Assembly (NCBI RefSeq): GCF_000498475.1
Contig: NZ_AVBI01000012.1
Span: 1-64,000, forward strand
Direction: 5' to 3'
DNA length: 64,000 bases
DNA from: Flavobacterium cauense R2A-7
GTDB taxonomy: Bacteria > Bacteroidota > Bacteroidia > Flavobacteriales > Flavobacteriaceae
Made by a program: the position numbers and the translations under genes. The notes under the pieces are model-generated. The model saw only the letters and a program-made list of their open reading frames with translations. It did not search any database and had not been told where the DNA came from. Within the stretch, counting starts at the first letter, position 1, and every line of letters starts with the position of its first letter. This document shows, piece after piece, positions 13,113-22,500 of the stretch.

Positions 13113-13120
13113 CAAATATA
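13113..13120 (-). promoter_or_regulatory. -7 box for gyrB
   Basis: Minus strand TATATTTG, 39 bp before the gyrB ATG and within a 15-nt string (13107-13121) identical to that before secDF. Confidence 0.6.
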
Positions 13121-13237
13121 TGAAATTGAAGACGATTTCACACTAAAAATAGCGATTTGACTGTGTAAGTTATTAACAAAAAGACCCGTTTTTATCAACC
13201 TTTTTTCGAGTACATAAATGTTGGTTTCATTTTTTTT

Positions 13238-13330
13238 GGGAGCGAATCGTTCGGGCTTGTCGGGAAACCCAGTTCCTGCTGTCCGTTCTATCTTTTGTTC
13301 CACAAAAGGATGCCACTCCCATCAGGGCTA
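13238..13330 (-). repeat. Structured intergenic element, copy A
   Basis: Minus strand: TAGCCCTGATGGGAGTGG, then a hairpin (13290-13298 pairing with 13302-13311, one bulged base), then ACGGACAGCAGGAA and a terminal CGCTCCC that can pair with the GGGAG near the beginning. Same block order as the copies at 15366 and 61286. It accounts for about a quarter of the 391-bp gap between gyrB and asnB; apart from the gyrB promoter and asnB terminator I see nothing else there. Confidence 0.75.
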
Positions 13331-13403
13331 AGGAGCTGCCTTATTACTTTTTGGTTTGGAAGCAAAAAACACCACAACGGCACAACGCTTAATGTGGAAA
13401 ATA

Positions 13404-13430
13404 AAAAAACGCCGGTATTGCTACCGACGC
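13404..13430 (-). terminator. Intrinsic terminator after asnB
   Basis: Minus strand CGTCGGTA-GCAA-TACCGGCG with a following run of six T; one G-U pair in the stem. Confidence 0.85.
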
Positions 13431-13465
13431 CTTTAAACAAACAAACTAATCACATTTATATAAAA

Positions 13466-15073
13466 TCATACTGCTGCAAGGGCTAAATCGCTTTTTACGT
13501 GTGCCGCATTAGCCCTTCCGCTCGGATCTTGGTTGGACTGCCATTTCGGAATCCATTTGCGAACGGTTCTGGCGGCACTTTCCTGCGGAAAATGTTTATG
13601 GAAAATCGTTCGGTAAAAGAACGCTTCTTTGGTTGCCGGCGTGTTGTAAGGGAACAATTCGACAGCTTTTTCAAATTCAGCGTCCGTTACCTGAGACGTG
13701 CAATAGTCAATTAACGTATCAATCCAGTTATAGCCCACGCCATCTGAAAACTGTTCTTTCTGACGCCATAAAATCTGTTCCGGTAAATATGGTTGTTCTG
13801 GTGTATCAAACGCTTTACGCAGAATGTATTTCTCAATGCCATCGTAGGTTTTCGGCATTTTCTCTTCCGGTTGAATTTTAATGGCCAATTCCAAAAAAGC
13901 TTTGTCCAAAAACGGCACTCGGGCCTCCAATCCATGTGCCATGGTGGATTTGTCGGCGCGAAGTAAATCCGCAGTGAATAAACGTTGCACGCGCTCGATC
14001 GTTTCCTTCTGAAAATCGACTACGCTTGGCGCGTTTCGAAAGTACAAATACCCTCCGAAAATCTCATCCGAACCTTCACCGGAAAGCACTACTTTGATTC
14101 CCATATCCGTAATTGCTTTTGACAGGAAATACATGGGCGTACTGGCACGAATCGAAGTCACATCATAGGTTTCCAAATGCCAGATTAATTTATCCAAAAT
14201 CTGAATTCCTTCTTCAATCGTGAAATAAATTTCGTGGTGTTCCGTTCCTAAAAAATCGGCTACTTCTCTTGCTGCAACTGCATCCGGAGCCTCAGCATCC
14301 AAACCAATCGAAAAGGAATGCAGTTTTTGTCCGCCCGTTTCTTTCATAATTCTTGAAGCGATAGAAGACGTCAACGACGAATCCAAACCACCGGAAAGCA
14401 GCACACCGATAGACACATCGCTCATCAGACGTTTTCGTACCGCTTCGGTCAAGGTTTCGCGAATAGCTTTCAAATCCAGTTTTTCAACCGCCAATGATTC
14501 GTCTTCCCATTTGGGTTTGTAGTATTTCACAAAACCGGTTTTAGGCGTATAAAAATGGCCCGGAGGAAAAGCTTCGAACGATTCGCATTGGTCGGCAACG
14601 GCTTTCATTTCGGAAGCGAAATACAGGCGTCCTTCTTTATCTTTTCCGTAATACAAAGGCTTAACCCCCAACGGGTCCCGACCGACAATAAAATCATCGC
14701 CATCGATGACCACAAAAGCAAAAATACCGTCTAATTTATCACAGAAATCGTAGCCGAATTCCTCGTACAAATGCACAATGACTTCAGAATCAGAAGTGGT
14801 ACGAAACGTATGATGTTTTAATACCGTTTCGCGCAGTTGTTGGCGGTTGTAGATTTCACCGTTGTGAACCATCCAAGCGGAAGCCGTTCCCTGAATGGGT
14901 TGTTTTCCGGTATGTAAATCTACAATTGATAATCGTTCGTGGCTTAAAAAATGTCCTTTTTCAGTTATATGTAAATCACTTTCATCGGGTCCGCGGTGGG
15001 ACATTCGTTTGGACAATTCTTTCACTAAAGTTTCGTCTGCTCCTTTTCCTATTACTGCCAATATTCCGCACAT
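13466..15073 (-). CDS. asnB: Asparagine synthetase B (glutamine-hydrolysing)
   Basis: Makes asparagine from aspartate, glutamine and ATP. N-terminal glutaminase domain with the nucleophile Cys2 exposed after Met removal (MCGILAVIG) and MVHNGEIYNRQQLR; the synthetase domain carries the PP-loop GVLLSGGLDSSLTSSIA (~220-235) and LSGEGSDEIFGGYLYFRNAP. The 535-aa length is close to E. coli AsnB (554). It is a monocistronic unit with its own terminator; a possible promoter lies at 15104-15111. Confidence 0.96.
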   Translation of the reverse strand: MCGILAVIGKGADETLVKELSKRMSHRGPDESDLHITEKGHFLSHERLSIVDLHTGKQPIQGTASAWMVHNGEIYNRQQLRETVLKHHTFRTTSDSEVIVHLYEEFGYDFCDKLDGIFAFVVIDGDDFIVGRDPLGVKPLYYGKDKEGRLYFASEMKAVADQCESFEAFPPGHFYTPKTGFVKYYKPKWEDESLAVEKLDLKAIRETLTEAVRKRLMSDVSIGVLLSGGLDSSLTSSIASRIMKETGGQKLHSFSIGLDAEAPDAVAAREVADFLGTEHHEIYFTIEEGIQILDKLIWHLETYDVTSIRASTPMYFLSKAITDMGIKVVLSGEGSDEIFGGYLYFRNAPSVVDFQKETIERVQRLFTADLLRADKSTMAHGLEARVPFLDKAFLELAIKIQPEEKMPKTYDGIEKYILRKAFDTPEQPYLPEQILWRQKEQFSDGVGYNWIDTLIDYCTSQVTDAEFEKAVELFPYNTPATKEAFFYRTIFHKHFPQESAARTVRKWIPKWQSNQDPSGRANAAHVKSDLALAAV

Positions 15074-15103
15074 AATTATTTCGTTTTATGTTTTATTCTG
15101 AAA

Positions 15104-15111
15104 CAAAATTG
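15104..15111 (-). promoter_or_regulatory. Possible -7 box for asnB
   Basis: Minus strand CAATTTTG, 7 of 8 positions of TAnnTTTG, 30 bp before the ATG, with TTTC 18 nt further upstream as a near-match -33 element. Confidence 0.4.
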
Positions 15112-15274
15112 CGGTTTAAAGTTTTATTTGAAAATCATAAACTTATATTTAATTATAATTTATCACTTAAAAAACGATTTTACAATTAAAATGAAATATT
15201 TACTATTAAAAACAGGCGTTTTGGATTACAAATTGTAATTTATGGGTTACTTGACTGTGGAGATTGTTCTTTTT

Positions 15275-15317
15275 TAACCGCAAAGAGCGCAAGGTTTTAC
15301 GCGAAGGTCGCAATGGA
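15275..15317. repeat. GCAAAG-type degenerate intergenic repeat
   Basis: AACCGCAAAGAGCGCAAGG followed by TTTTACGCGAAGGTCGCAATGG: a short degenerate series of GC-AA-G units. From memory, similar strings are scattered between genes in many Bacteroidota genomes. No ORF. Confidence 0.4.
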
Positions 15318-15365
15318 GATGCACTTGTAACAAACCACAACAAAAAAATAAAATAGTTTCCTTTT

Positions 15366-15530
15366 TAGCCCTGATGGGAGCGGCATCCTTTTTCGGTGGC
15401 TAAGGTATCATGCTGAGCTTGTCGAAGTACTCTCGAAGTCACCGGAAAAGATAGAGCTGACAGCAGGAATTACCATTGCAAATAAACCCGAACCATTGCT
15501 TCGCCAATTCGCTATCGTTCGGGTCGCTCC
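15366..15530 (+). repeat. Structured intergenic element, copy B, with nested REP-like insert
   Basis: TAGCCCTGATGGGAGCGGC, then a hairpin whose 10-bp stem (15389-15398 with 15440-15449) is extended by ATC/GAT with a single bulged C, then GAGCTGACAGCAGGAA, CCATTGCTTCGCCAATTC and GGGTCGCTCC. The final CGCTCC can pair with the GGAGCG near the start. The hairpin loop contains the 15-bp core CTGAGCTTGTCGAAG (15413-15427), found again at 57447. With the repeat at 15275 it explains most of the 492-bp gap upstream of asnB. Confidence 0.8.
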
Positions 15531-15559
15531 AAAAAAAATCCCAAACCTAAGCTTGGGAT
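15531..15559 (-). terminator. Intrinsic terminator after the amidohydrolase gene
   Basis: Minus strand ATCCCAA, 8-nt loop, TTGGGAT followed by a T run, 7 bp past the stop. Confidence 0.8.
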
Positions 15560-15565
15560 ATTGAT

Positions 15566-17191
15566 TTATTTCACTTGTTTGCCTTTAACAAAAGTGTTGA
15601 TGGGTTTCACATACGGCACACCATCGATGTCCATGATCATAATATCCGAATCGAAAATCGTGAAATCAGCCCATTTACCCACTTCCAAACTTCCTTTTTC
15701 GTTATCTTCAAAATTGGAATAAGCAGCCCAAATGGTCATCCCTTTCAGTGTTTCTTCGCGTGTTAAGGCATTTTCAGACTGAAAACCGCCTTCTGGATAT
15801 TTCTTGAGGTCTTTTCGTGCTACTGCAGCATAAAACGTGTACATCGGGTTGATTTCTTCAATCGGGAAATCGGTTCCCAGCGCTATTATTCCGGCTTTGT
15901 TCAATAACTTTTTATAGGCATAGGAATTTTTGATGCGCTCCTTACCTACCCGATCCTGCGCCCAATACATATCGGACGTGGCGTGCGTGGGTTGTACAGA
16001 AGGAATGATGCCGAGTTTAAAATACTCGAAATCCGGTTCCTGCATGATTTGCGCGTGTTCGATTTTCCAGCGACGATCAGATTTTCCGGCTAAAACCTCT
16101 TTATAAATTTTTAATAAAACCGTGTTGGTGGAATCGCCTATCGCATGGGAATTCATTTGATAGTCCGACTCAGCGATTTGCTGTGCGATTTGACGGATGT
16201 CTTTTATCGGGGATAATAAAGCACCGAAGTGTCTGGGTTTGTCGGAATACGCTTTATGCAGGCACGCGCCACGCGACCCCAAGGCACCATCTCCCACAAA
16301 TTTAAAAGAACGCACATTAAGCTTATCCGTTTTATAAGTCCCTAATTGAGTGTAATAATCGACGTTTTCTTTGGAAGCCATCACCATGGCGTAAACATTG
16401 ACATCCAGTTGATTCGCTTGTTGAAGACTGTCGATTAAATCGATGGTTTCGCGTTCCAATCCGGCTTCGTTGATGGTCGTCAAACCGTAATCAAACACGG
16501 CTTTTTCCGCTGCTTTTAAAGCATTGGCCTGAGTTTGTTTGGAAGGTTTCGGAATACTAGCATAGACTAATTCCATGGGGTTATCGATTACGATTCCGGT
16601 TAGGATTCCGTTTTTGATTTCAATCTGACCGCCTTCGACTTTGGTTTTCGGACTGATTCCGGCTAATTCTAAAGCTTTGGCATTAGCCAATAACGCATGA
16701 CCGTCGATTCGGGTAAGCGCAACCGGAGTGTTCGGAAATAATTTATCCAGTATTTCTTTGTTGGGAAATTCTTTGATTGCCCAATCGTTCTGATCCCAAC
16801 CGCGTCCCTGAATATAGGGAAGGTTTTTTTCTTTCTGAAAGGCGATTACTTTTTCAACGACTTCCTCAAAACTTTTGGTGCCGCGCAAATCTACGGTTTG
16901 AAGATTCATGCCGTAGCTGTAAAAATGAGCATGCGCATCATAAAAACCCGGGTAAACAAATTTGTTTTTGGCGTTTATGATTTTGGGAGAAGTGTATTTC
17001 TTTTGGATTGCCTCTGAAGTTCCGATGGCCATAATTTTACCGTTTGAAACCGCGAAAGCTTCGGCTTTATCGAAGTTTTTATTTACAGTGTAGACTTTGG
17101 CATTGGTAACGATTAAATCAGCCAGTTGTTTTTTCTGCGCGTTGGCAAAATGGACAAGTGCAAAAGAAAGGAATACGAATTTAAATTTCAT
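15566..17191 (-). CDS. Exported YtcJ-like metal-dependent amidohydrolase
   Basis: Amidohydrolase superfamily (amidohydrolase 3 / YtcJ group); substrate unknown. A signal peptide (MKFKFVFLSFALVHFANAQ) puts it in the periplasm or outside. Seen: the beta-sandwich start LIVTNAKVYTVN, the first metal motif in YDAHAHFYSYG, QGRGWDQNDW typical of YtcJ proteins, HAIGDSTN, KIEHAQIM, ALGTDFPIEEINP with the metal-ligand Asp, and ALTREETLKGMTIWAA. The length (541 aa) is normal. It is preceded 33 bp upstream by the greA-like gene on the same strand. Confidence 0.9.
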   Translation of the reverse strand: MKFKFVFLSFALVHFANAQKKQLADLIVTNAKVYTVNKNFDKAEAFAVSNGKIMAIGTSEAIQKKYTSPKIINAKNKFVYPGFYDAHAHFYSYGMNLQTVDLRGTKSFEEVVEKVIAFQKEKNLPYIQGRGWDQNDWAIKEFPNKEILDKLFPNTPVALTRIDGHALLANAKALELAGISPKTKVEGGQIEIKNGILTGIVIDNPMELVYASIPKPSKQTQANALKAAEKAVFDYGLTTINEAGLERETIDLIDSLQQANQLDVNVYAMVMASKENVDYYTQLGTYKTDKLNVRSFKFVGDGALGSRGACLHKAYSDKPRHFGALLSPIKDIRQIAQQIAESDYQMNSHAIGDSTNTVLLKIYKEVLAGKSDRRWKIEHAQIMQEPDFEYFKLGIIPSVQPTHATSDMYWAQDRVGKERIKNSYAYKKLLNKAGIIALGTDFPIEEINPMYTFYAAVARKDLKKYPEGGFQSENALTREETLKGMTIWAAYSNFEDNEKGSLEVGKWADFTIFDSDIMIMDIDGVPYVKPINTFVKGKQVK

Positions 17192-17224
17192 TTTTCAGCA
17201 GTTTTGAAATGCTAAAATAGTGAA

Positions 17225-17674
17225 TTACGCCACATGTTCGATTACAAACTTTGAACCGTTTACTTCAACAACCGCACCGGCTTCTTTTCCGATTAATTGT
17301 GAACCTAACGGCGATTGCGGTGATAAAGTCAAAACTGATATCCCATCTATGGTACTTTTTGGCAAAGCCGCGCTAACTAAAAGATGAAGTCCGTTAGCCT
17401 TAACCAAACTTCCCATAATTACTTTCTCACTTTCAACAGTTACATCAATTTTAGTCAGGATTTCTTTCAGATGAATGGCTTCTTGGAGCTTGGCGCTGAG
17501 TTTTTCCTGCTCTAAATGCATCATCGACAAAGCCGTTTCGTGTTTGTCGCCGGCAGAACCTTTGGCATCGTTTTGTGCATCTTCGGTTAAACCGGAAATC
17601 ATGTCGCGATATACATCAATTTTATCCTGAAGCATTACGATATGATGGTGGAGTATTTTTTGTTTGAATGTCAT
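17225..17674 (-). CDS. GreA/GreB-family-like protein
   Basis: A 149-aa protein with an N-terminal helical coiled coil (~1-75, including the strongly charged GDKHETALSMMHLEQEKLSA) and a C-terminal GreA/GreB-type FKBP-like domain (~80-149; LSPQSPLGSQLIGKEAGAVV). Gre factors stimulate transcript cleavage by backtracked RNA polymerase. The hairpin tip does not carry an obvious acidic pair like that of true GreA, so it may be a paralogue binding RNA polymerase without cleavage activity; this is inference. From memory, relatives are often mislabelled 3-oxoacyl-ACP synthase, for which there is no sequence support here. Confidence 0.7.
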   Translation of the reverse strand: MTFKQKILHHHIVMLQDKIDVYRDMISGLTEDAQNDAKGSAGDKHETALSMMHLEQEKLSAKLQEAIHLKEILTKIDVTVESEKVIMGSLVKANGLHLLVSAALPKSTIDGISVLTLSPQSPLGSQLIGKEAGAVVEVNGSKFVIEHVA

Positions 17675-17680
17675 TCTTGA

Positions 17681-17764
17681 AAGGTGCTAAGGCTCTGAGG
17701 TACTAAGGAACTGAGGTTATGAGTTTGGCTAAAATTCTTAGCATCTCAGAACCTCAGCACCTTA
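17681..17764 (-). repeat. Long inverted repeat between the beta-barrel gene and the greA-like gene
   Basis: AAGGTGCTAAGG (17681-17692) can pair with CCTCAGCACCTT (17753-17764) and the intervening CTGAGG/CTAAGG-type units extend the stem. The arms consist of degenerate ~11-nt units ending in CTAAGG or CTGAGG. It lies directly after the beta-barrel gene stop and may act as a terminator or mRNA-stabilising hairpin. Confidence 0.5.
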
Positions 17765-17773
17765 GAACCTTTT

Positions 17774-19531
17774 TTAGAAATCAAATTTATAGTTCGCTCC
17801 GATTAAGAACTGAAAGCCCTGCACCGGATAATTCATCCAACGCTCGTACTGTTGGTTAGCGATGTTATTCAGTTTAAGGAAACCTGTTAAACGCTCGCTG
17901 TGTTTGTATCCTAAATGGGCATTTAAATCGAAATAACTGTCCAAAGTCACCACTTTTTGCACAAAAGGATTCAACGGATCCATACTGTCAACTGTAGTAA
18001 AAACATCCTTGCGTTCGCCTACAAAAAAGATATTCGTTCCAGCGTACCATTTTTTGGTAATGTTCACATCTAAATTGGCTCCGATTTTCATGCTTGGTAA
18101 ATTCCACGCTTCGGCTTGGTCTGTAGTATAACTATTGAAAGTCCCATTGATTCCGAATGTAGTGTTTTTTGAAAAATCCATTTTTAGTTCTCCAAAAACA
18201 CTTATAGTTGTAAGTTTATCGTATACCACTCCGAAAGAATTCCCATAAGTATATCCCAACACATTGGCACTTGATATTTCATAAGGATTCGCCGTAAAGA
18301 AAGCTTTATCGTCTTCCGCCATATAAGAACCTCTTACATTGAACGCCACGGTATTCGCTAATTTTCCTTTCAAACCAACATACACATCATATTGCTGATT
18401 GGTTGGCGCAATGGCTAATGTTGGGGAAACAAATTTATTTTCCTCTACAAAATCAGCAAATGTATTTTGTTTCAAAGTCCCTTCTGCTCCGGCATAAGCA
18501 ATCATAATATCACCTACGACTTTATAAGAAGCTTTTACCTGAGGAAAAATATAGAACTTGTTGTCACTTCCATCATTGTATTTCCCGACACTATAGAAAA
18601 ACCCAGCTCCGGCCTGAACCGACAAATCATCCTGTTGCAGTAAAATACTTGGCTGTACGCCAAAGTTTAGGTAACTGTATGAAATATCCGTAATTCCGGA
18701 ATAGTCCTTTTCGAAACTCCCGCCAACATAATCCGCAACGAAATCGGCTTTGAATTTATAGTTTTCGATTTCAAAATCGATTCCCGGTTTGATGAAAAAT
18801 CGGTTTTCCTGAGAACCATGAGAATCCCAGAAACGTTTGAACTGCAGCGAGGTTTCGTTCATAAAACTTTCTTTCATCCCTATTTTTGCCCCTAAGCTAA
18901 GCGTTTGATAGGTTTGTTGTTCATTAATCGCATTGATTTCATCATCAGTAAAAGAAATGAAATCGGTTGGCAATCCGTACCAGTTGTACATTTGGTGTTT
19001 GTAACCTAAATCGGCATTCCAGTCCATTTCGCGGGTGCGACTTCCGTAGGTCAGATCCAATGCGGTATTGTAATACTTATCATCTAATTTCACATCGTTA
19101 ATTCCGCCCTGAGACGACAAATGACGTAACATTCCGCCCACATAATCGGTGCTACTTAAATTTTCGGTAATGAACACTTCTCCGTTAACCGTTCCGTAGT
19201 TTCCAACCCCTAGAGTGGCATAATTTTTAAAAATACGTTCTTTAGCCGATTTATCCACAGCAGCCGCTTTTCCTTTTGCGGGCGTAAACGTTGAGGCTAC
19301 CGGAAACGAGAAAATATTGTATTTGATTTCCTCTTTGTCGGTATTCACTTCGTCTTCGATAACCGGAGTTTCTTTTACTTTAAAGGCATCGGAAATGGTT
19401 GGCGTATATGGTTTTACCACGTTTACTACTTCGGTACCGATGTTTTCATCTTTCTTTTGCGCGAAAGTTTGCAATCCTATGAAAAGAAAGAATATGGCGA
19501 ATATATTTTGATATGTTTTAGTCATTTTCAT
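17774..19531 (-). CDS. Outer-membrane beta-barrel protein (TonB-dependent-receptor-like)
   Basis: 585 aa with a signal peptide (MKMTKTYQNIFAIFFLFIGL, cleavage after TFAQ). A periplasmic stretch with Pro/Glu/Val (VVNVVKPYTPTISDAFKVKE, ~35-55) is followed by many alternating aromatic/polar beta strands up to a C-terminal Phe (NYKFDF), the hallmark of outer-membrane barrels. I see no plug domain, and only about 22 strands could fit, so it may be a barrel-only relative of TonB-dependent receptors. Start: the ATG two codons later (19525) is equally possible. It lies 32 bp downstream of the giant TPR gene, so the two are probably co-transcribed and may work together at the outer membrane. Confidence 0.8.
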   Translation of the reverse strand: MKMTKTYQNIFAIFFLFIGLQTFAQKKDENIGTEVVNVVKPYTPTISDAFKVKETPVIEDEVNTDKEEIKYNIFSFPVASTFTPAKGKAAAVDKSAKERIFKNYATLGVGNYGTVNGEVFITENLSSTDYVGGMLRHLSSQGGINDVKLDDKYYNTALDLTYGSRTREMDWNADLGYKHQMYNWYGLPTDFISFTDDEINAINEQQTYQTLSLGAKIGMKESFMNETSLQFKRFWDSHGSQENRFFIKPGIDFEIENYKFKADFVADYVGGSFEKDYSGITDISYSYLNFGVQPSILLQQDDLSVQAGAGFFYSVGKYNDGSDNKFYIFPQVKASYKVVGDIMIAYAGAEGTLKQNTFADFVEENKFVSPTLAIAPTNQQYDVYVGLKGKLANTVAFNVRGSYMAEDDKAFFTANPYEISSANVLGYTYGNSFGVVYDKLTTISVFGELKMDFSKNTTFGINGTFNSYTTDQAEAWNLPSMKIGANLDVNITKKWYAGTNIFFVGERKDVFTTVDSMDPLNPFVQKVVTLDSYFDLNAHLGYKHSERLTGFLKLNNIANQQYERWMNYPVQGFQFLIGANYKFDF

Positions 19532-19563
19532 TGCTGAATTTTAATTAGAAATGGCAAATAGCG

Positions 19564-22500
19564 TTAATTAGTTATCGACGAATTTCGTTTTGCTTCTTCT
19601 CCTTTGATGAAATCGAGTTCGGTTTGGGCTTCGGTTACCACATCTTCAAACTGAGCGAAATTTTTAATTACACTCTCTAAAATATAAGTTGCCTGGAAAC
19701 TATCTTTCAGTCCGTAGAAATTTTTCGCCATGACAATCAATCCTTTGGCTCCGAAATATTTATAACCCGAATAATCTTTGGCCAATTTTTGAACCAAAAC
19801 ATTTGACGTTTCGAATTTTGCTTCTTTGTTTTTAAAATAAGCATCATAGTATAATGCTTCGGCAGCCAATTCTCCTTTTGCGATTTTCTGCAATTTGGCA
19901 TAGGCTTCTTTCGCTTTTACCTCATCATTAGTTTTAATGGCAGAGCGTGCTACGATAATTTGCGCATCACTTTTAACCTTATCGTCCGTTTTGGCATTCG
20001 CTAATACTTTATCGGCATAAACCACAGCATTGGCATACTCTTTTTGATCGTAATAACATTTCATCAGATTCGACTGAGCGAAAGTGACGTTTTGCGGAAA
20101 ATCGGCTTCGGCTTCCAAACGCTGTAAAACCGGAATCGCTTTATCGTACGTTTTGTTTTTCAGGTGAATTTCACACAAACGCGCCAACGACTGTTCTGTA
20201 AACTCATTTCGGGATTTTCCGATAACGTATTCGTAGTTCGGAATTGCATTGGTTCCCAAACCATCTGCAAAATACAATTGTGCTAAATAGAAATTGGCTT
20301 TTAAAGCGTGTAATCCGTTCGGGAAATTGGCCAAATAACCGCTGAATCCGGAAACTGCCTGTTTGCTGTTATTCTGTAAATATTGTTTTTCGGCAGCATT
20401 GTAAGTATCATTATCTAAATCAGCATTGGAAACTTCCACGAAATCGAGTGTTTTTACCCACGCCGCGTATTCATCTACTTTATTATTATCCATGTAAATC
20501 AAACGGGCAGTTGCAACGGCCTCATTCGCTTCCTCGGTGCGTGGAAATTTCGCAACCACTTCTTTGAATTTTACCAAAGCCTGCTGGTCTTTATCATTGT
20601 TATAGTACACCAAGCCCTGACGCAAGATTGCCTTGGAAATATAAGAGCTTCCTTTGTATTCGTCTTCCAGTCGGTCGTAGGTTTCTACCGCCTTAGTTAC
20701 ATTGTTTTGCGTCACATAAGTATTCCCCAATTCGTATAAAGCATCATCGGCATATTTTGAGTCCGGATGCGCTTTCATAAACGAATTTAGGTTTTCGATT
20801 TTCAAATCATTCTTCCCTACAAATCCATAAGAAATCGCTTTTTGGAAATGTGCATAATCGGCATCCACACTTCGTAATTCGATGGCTTTGTTATACGCAT
20901 CCATGGCCGGCCAGTATTTCGTTGAAACAAAATAACTATCTCCCATTCTCAGGTAAGCATCGTTCAGACGCACTTTATCGTCTTTGGAAACATTGATATA
21001 CTCCTGAAAATGTTTGGCCGCGTTTTCGTATTCTTTCAGTTTGAAATACGTGTATGCTAAGTTATAATCGGCATTTTTGGCTTCGGGAACGTTTTTCGCT
21101 TCTGTGGAACCTGTAAACTGTTTGAATCCGATTAACGCTTCACTGAACTGATCCAGATTGTATTCTGTTTCAGCTTTCCAAAATGTGGCGCGTGCTGTAA
21201 ATTTAGGATCACGAGGCTCGGCAATCGACTTTTTGAATAACGTCAAAGCTTCTTTGTAATTTCCGTCGGTATACAATTCCAATCCTCGGTAAAAAGCTAC
21301 TTTTTGATACGCCGGACGGTTTTGAGGATTTTTATTTTTCTCTAAAAGTGATAAGGCTTCTTTGTAATTTTTAGACGTGATGTACGAATTGATCAACAGG
21401 TTTTCAATTTCCTGCTTGTAGGCCGTTTGCGGGTATTTGTTCAGATAACCCATCAACACTTCAGGAACACTTTGGTACGGATTTCCGATTTCGTAACTCA
21501 ACTTCGCATAATTCAGATAAGCGTCTTCCTGAATTTTTGCTTCAAACTCCATTTCGGAAGCCGTTTTAAAAGCATTTAACGCTTCCTGTTTTTTTCCGAG
21601 TTTCAGATAACTTTCCCCTAAATGGTAATACGCATTTTGTGCCACGCCGTCCTGTCCGTTGATGATTTTATTGAATTCACCAATAGCATTTTCGTAATCG
21701 CCGGCCTTATAATAAGCATAACCCAACTGGTAGAAATCCGTGTTGTTCCACTTTCCTTTTTTACCGCGATATTCTTTTAAATATGGCAGTGCTTTATCGT
21801 ATTGTTTCAGGTTGAAATAACTTTCCCCGATAATTTTATTGAGTTCCGATTTCTCTTCGGCATTGGATTTCGATAATTGTGGTACTCCTAAATCGATGGC
21901 TTTTTGAAAATTTCCCAGTTTGAAATTCATATCCGCCTGGAAGTAAGACATTTTCTCTTTGTATTTGTCCTGATCCTGCACCTGATCGAAATATTGAGTC
22001 GCTTCTTTGTAGTTATCGGTTTCGTAAGCCATGTAGCCTAAATAATATTTCGCCTGGGAACCAAACTCTTTGGAATTGGCTACTTTGTTAAAATATTTGT
22101 CGGCTTCTTTTTTATTTTTGGCCGAAAAAAAGCAATATCCTTTTTGAAAATTGAATTTTTCGCGCTCTTCATTAGACATCGAACCTTCGTCTACTTTTTC
22201 AAAATATTTCAGCGCTTGCGGATAATTCGATTGTTCGAAATAATAATGCGCCACTTCAATAAACGCCTGATTTTGTTTGGAAGACGTTGGATAGTCTTTT
22301 ACGAAATCTTCCATCATCGCATCAGCGCCGGATTGTTCTAAACGTATCGCACAATTCGCACTGTAATAGGCGCAATCCGATTTTACTTCGTAATTGGAAT
22401 TAGCGGTTTTGACTTTATTAAATAAAATCTGGGCTGCCTGATATTGTTTGTTTTTATAGAGGTCGACCGCTTTGTCGAAGTCGGTTAATTCGTGAGTGTA

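Noticed and set aside
17225..17674. Label 3-oxoacyl-ACP synthase for the GreA-like protein
   Set aside because: No thiolase fold, Cys-His-His or length for such an enzyme; the C-terminal domain is Gre-like.
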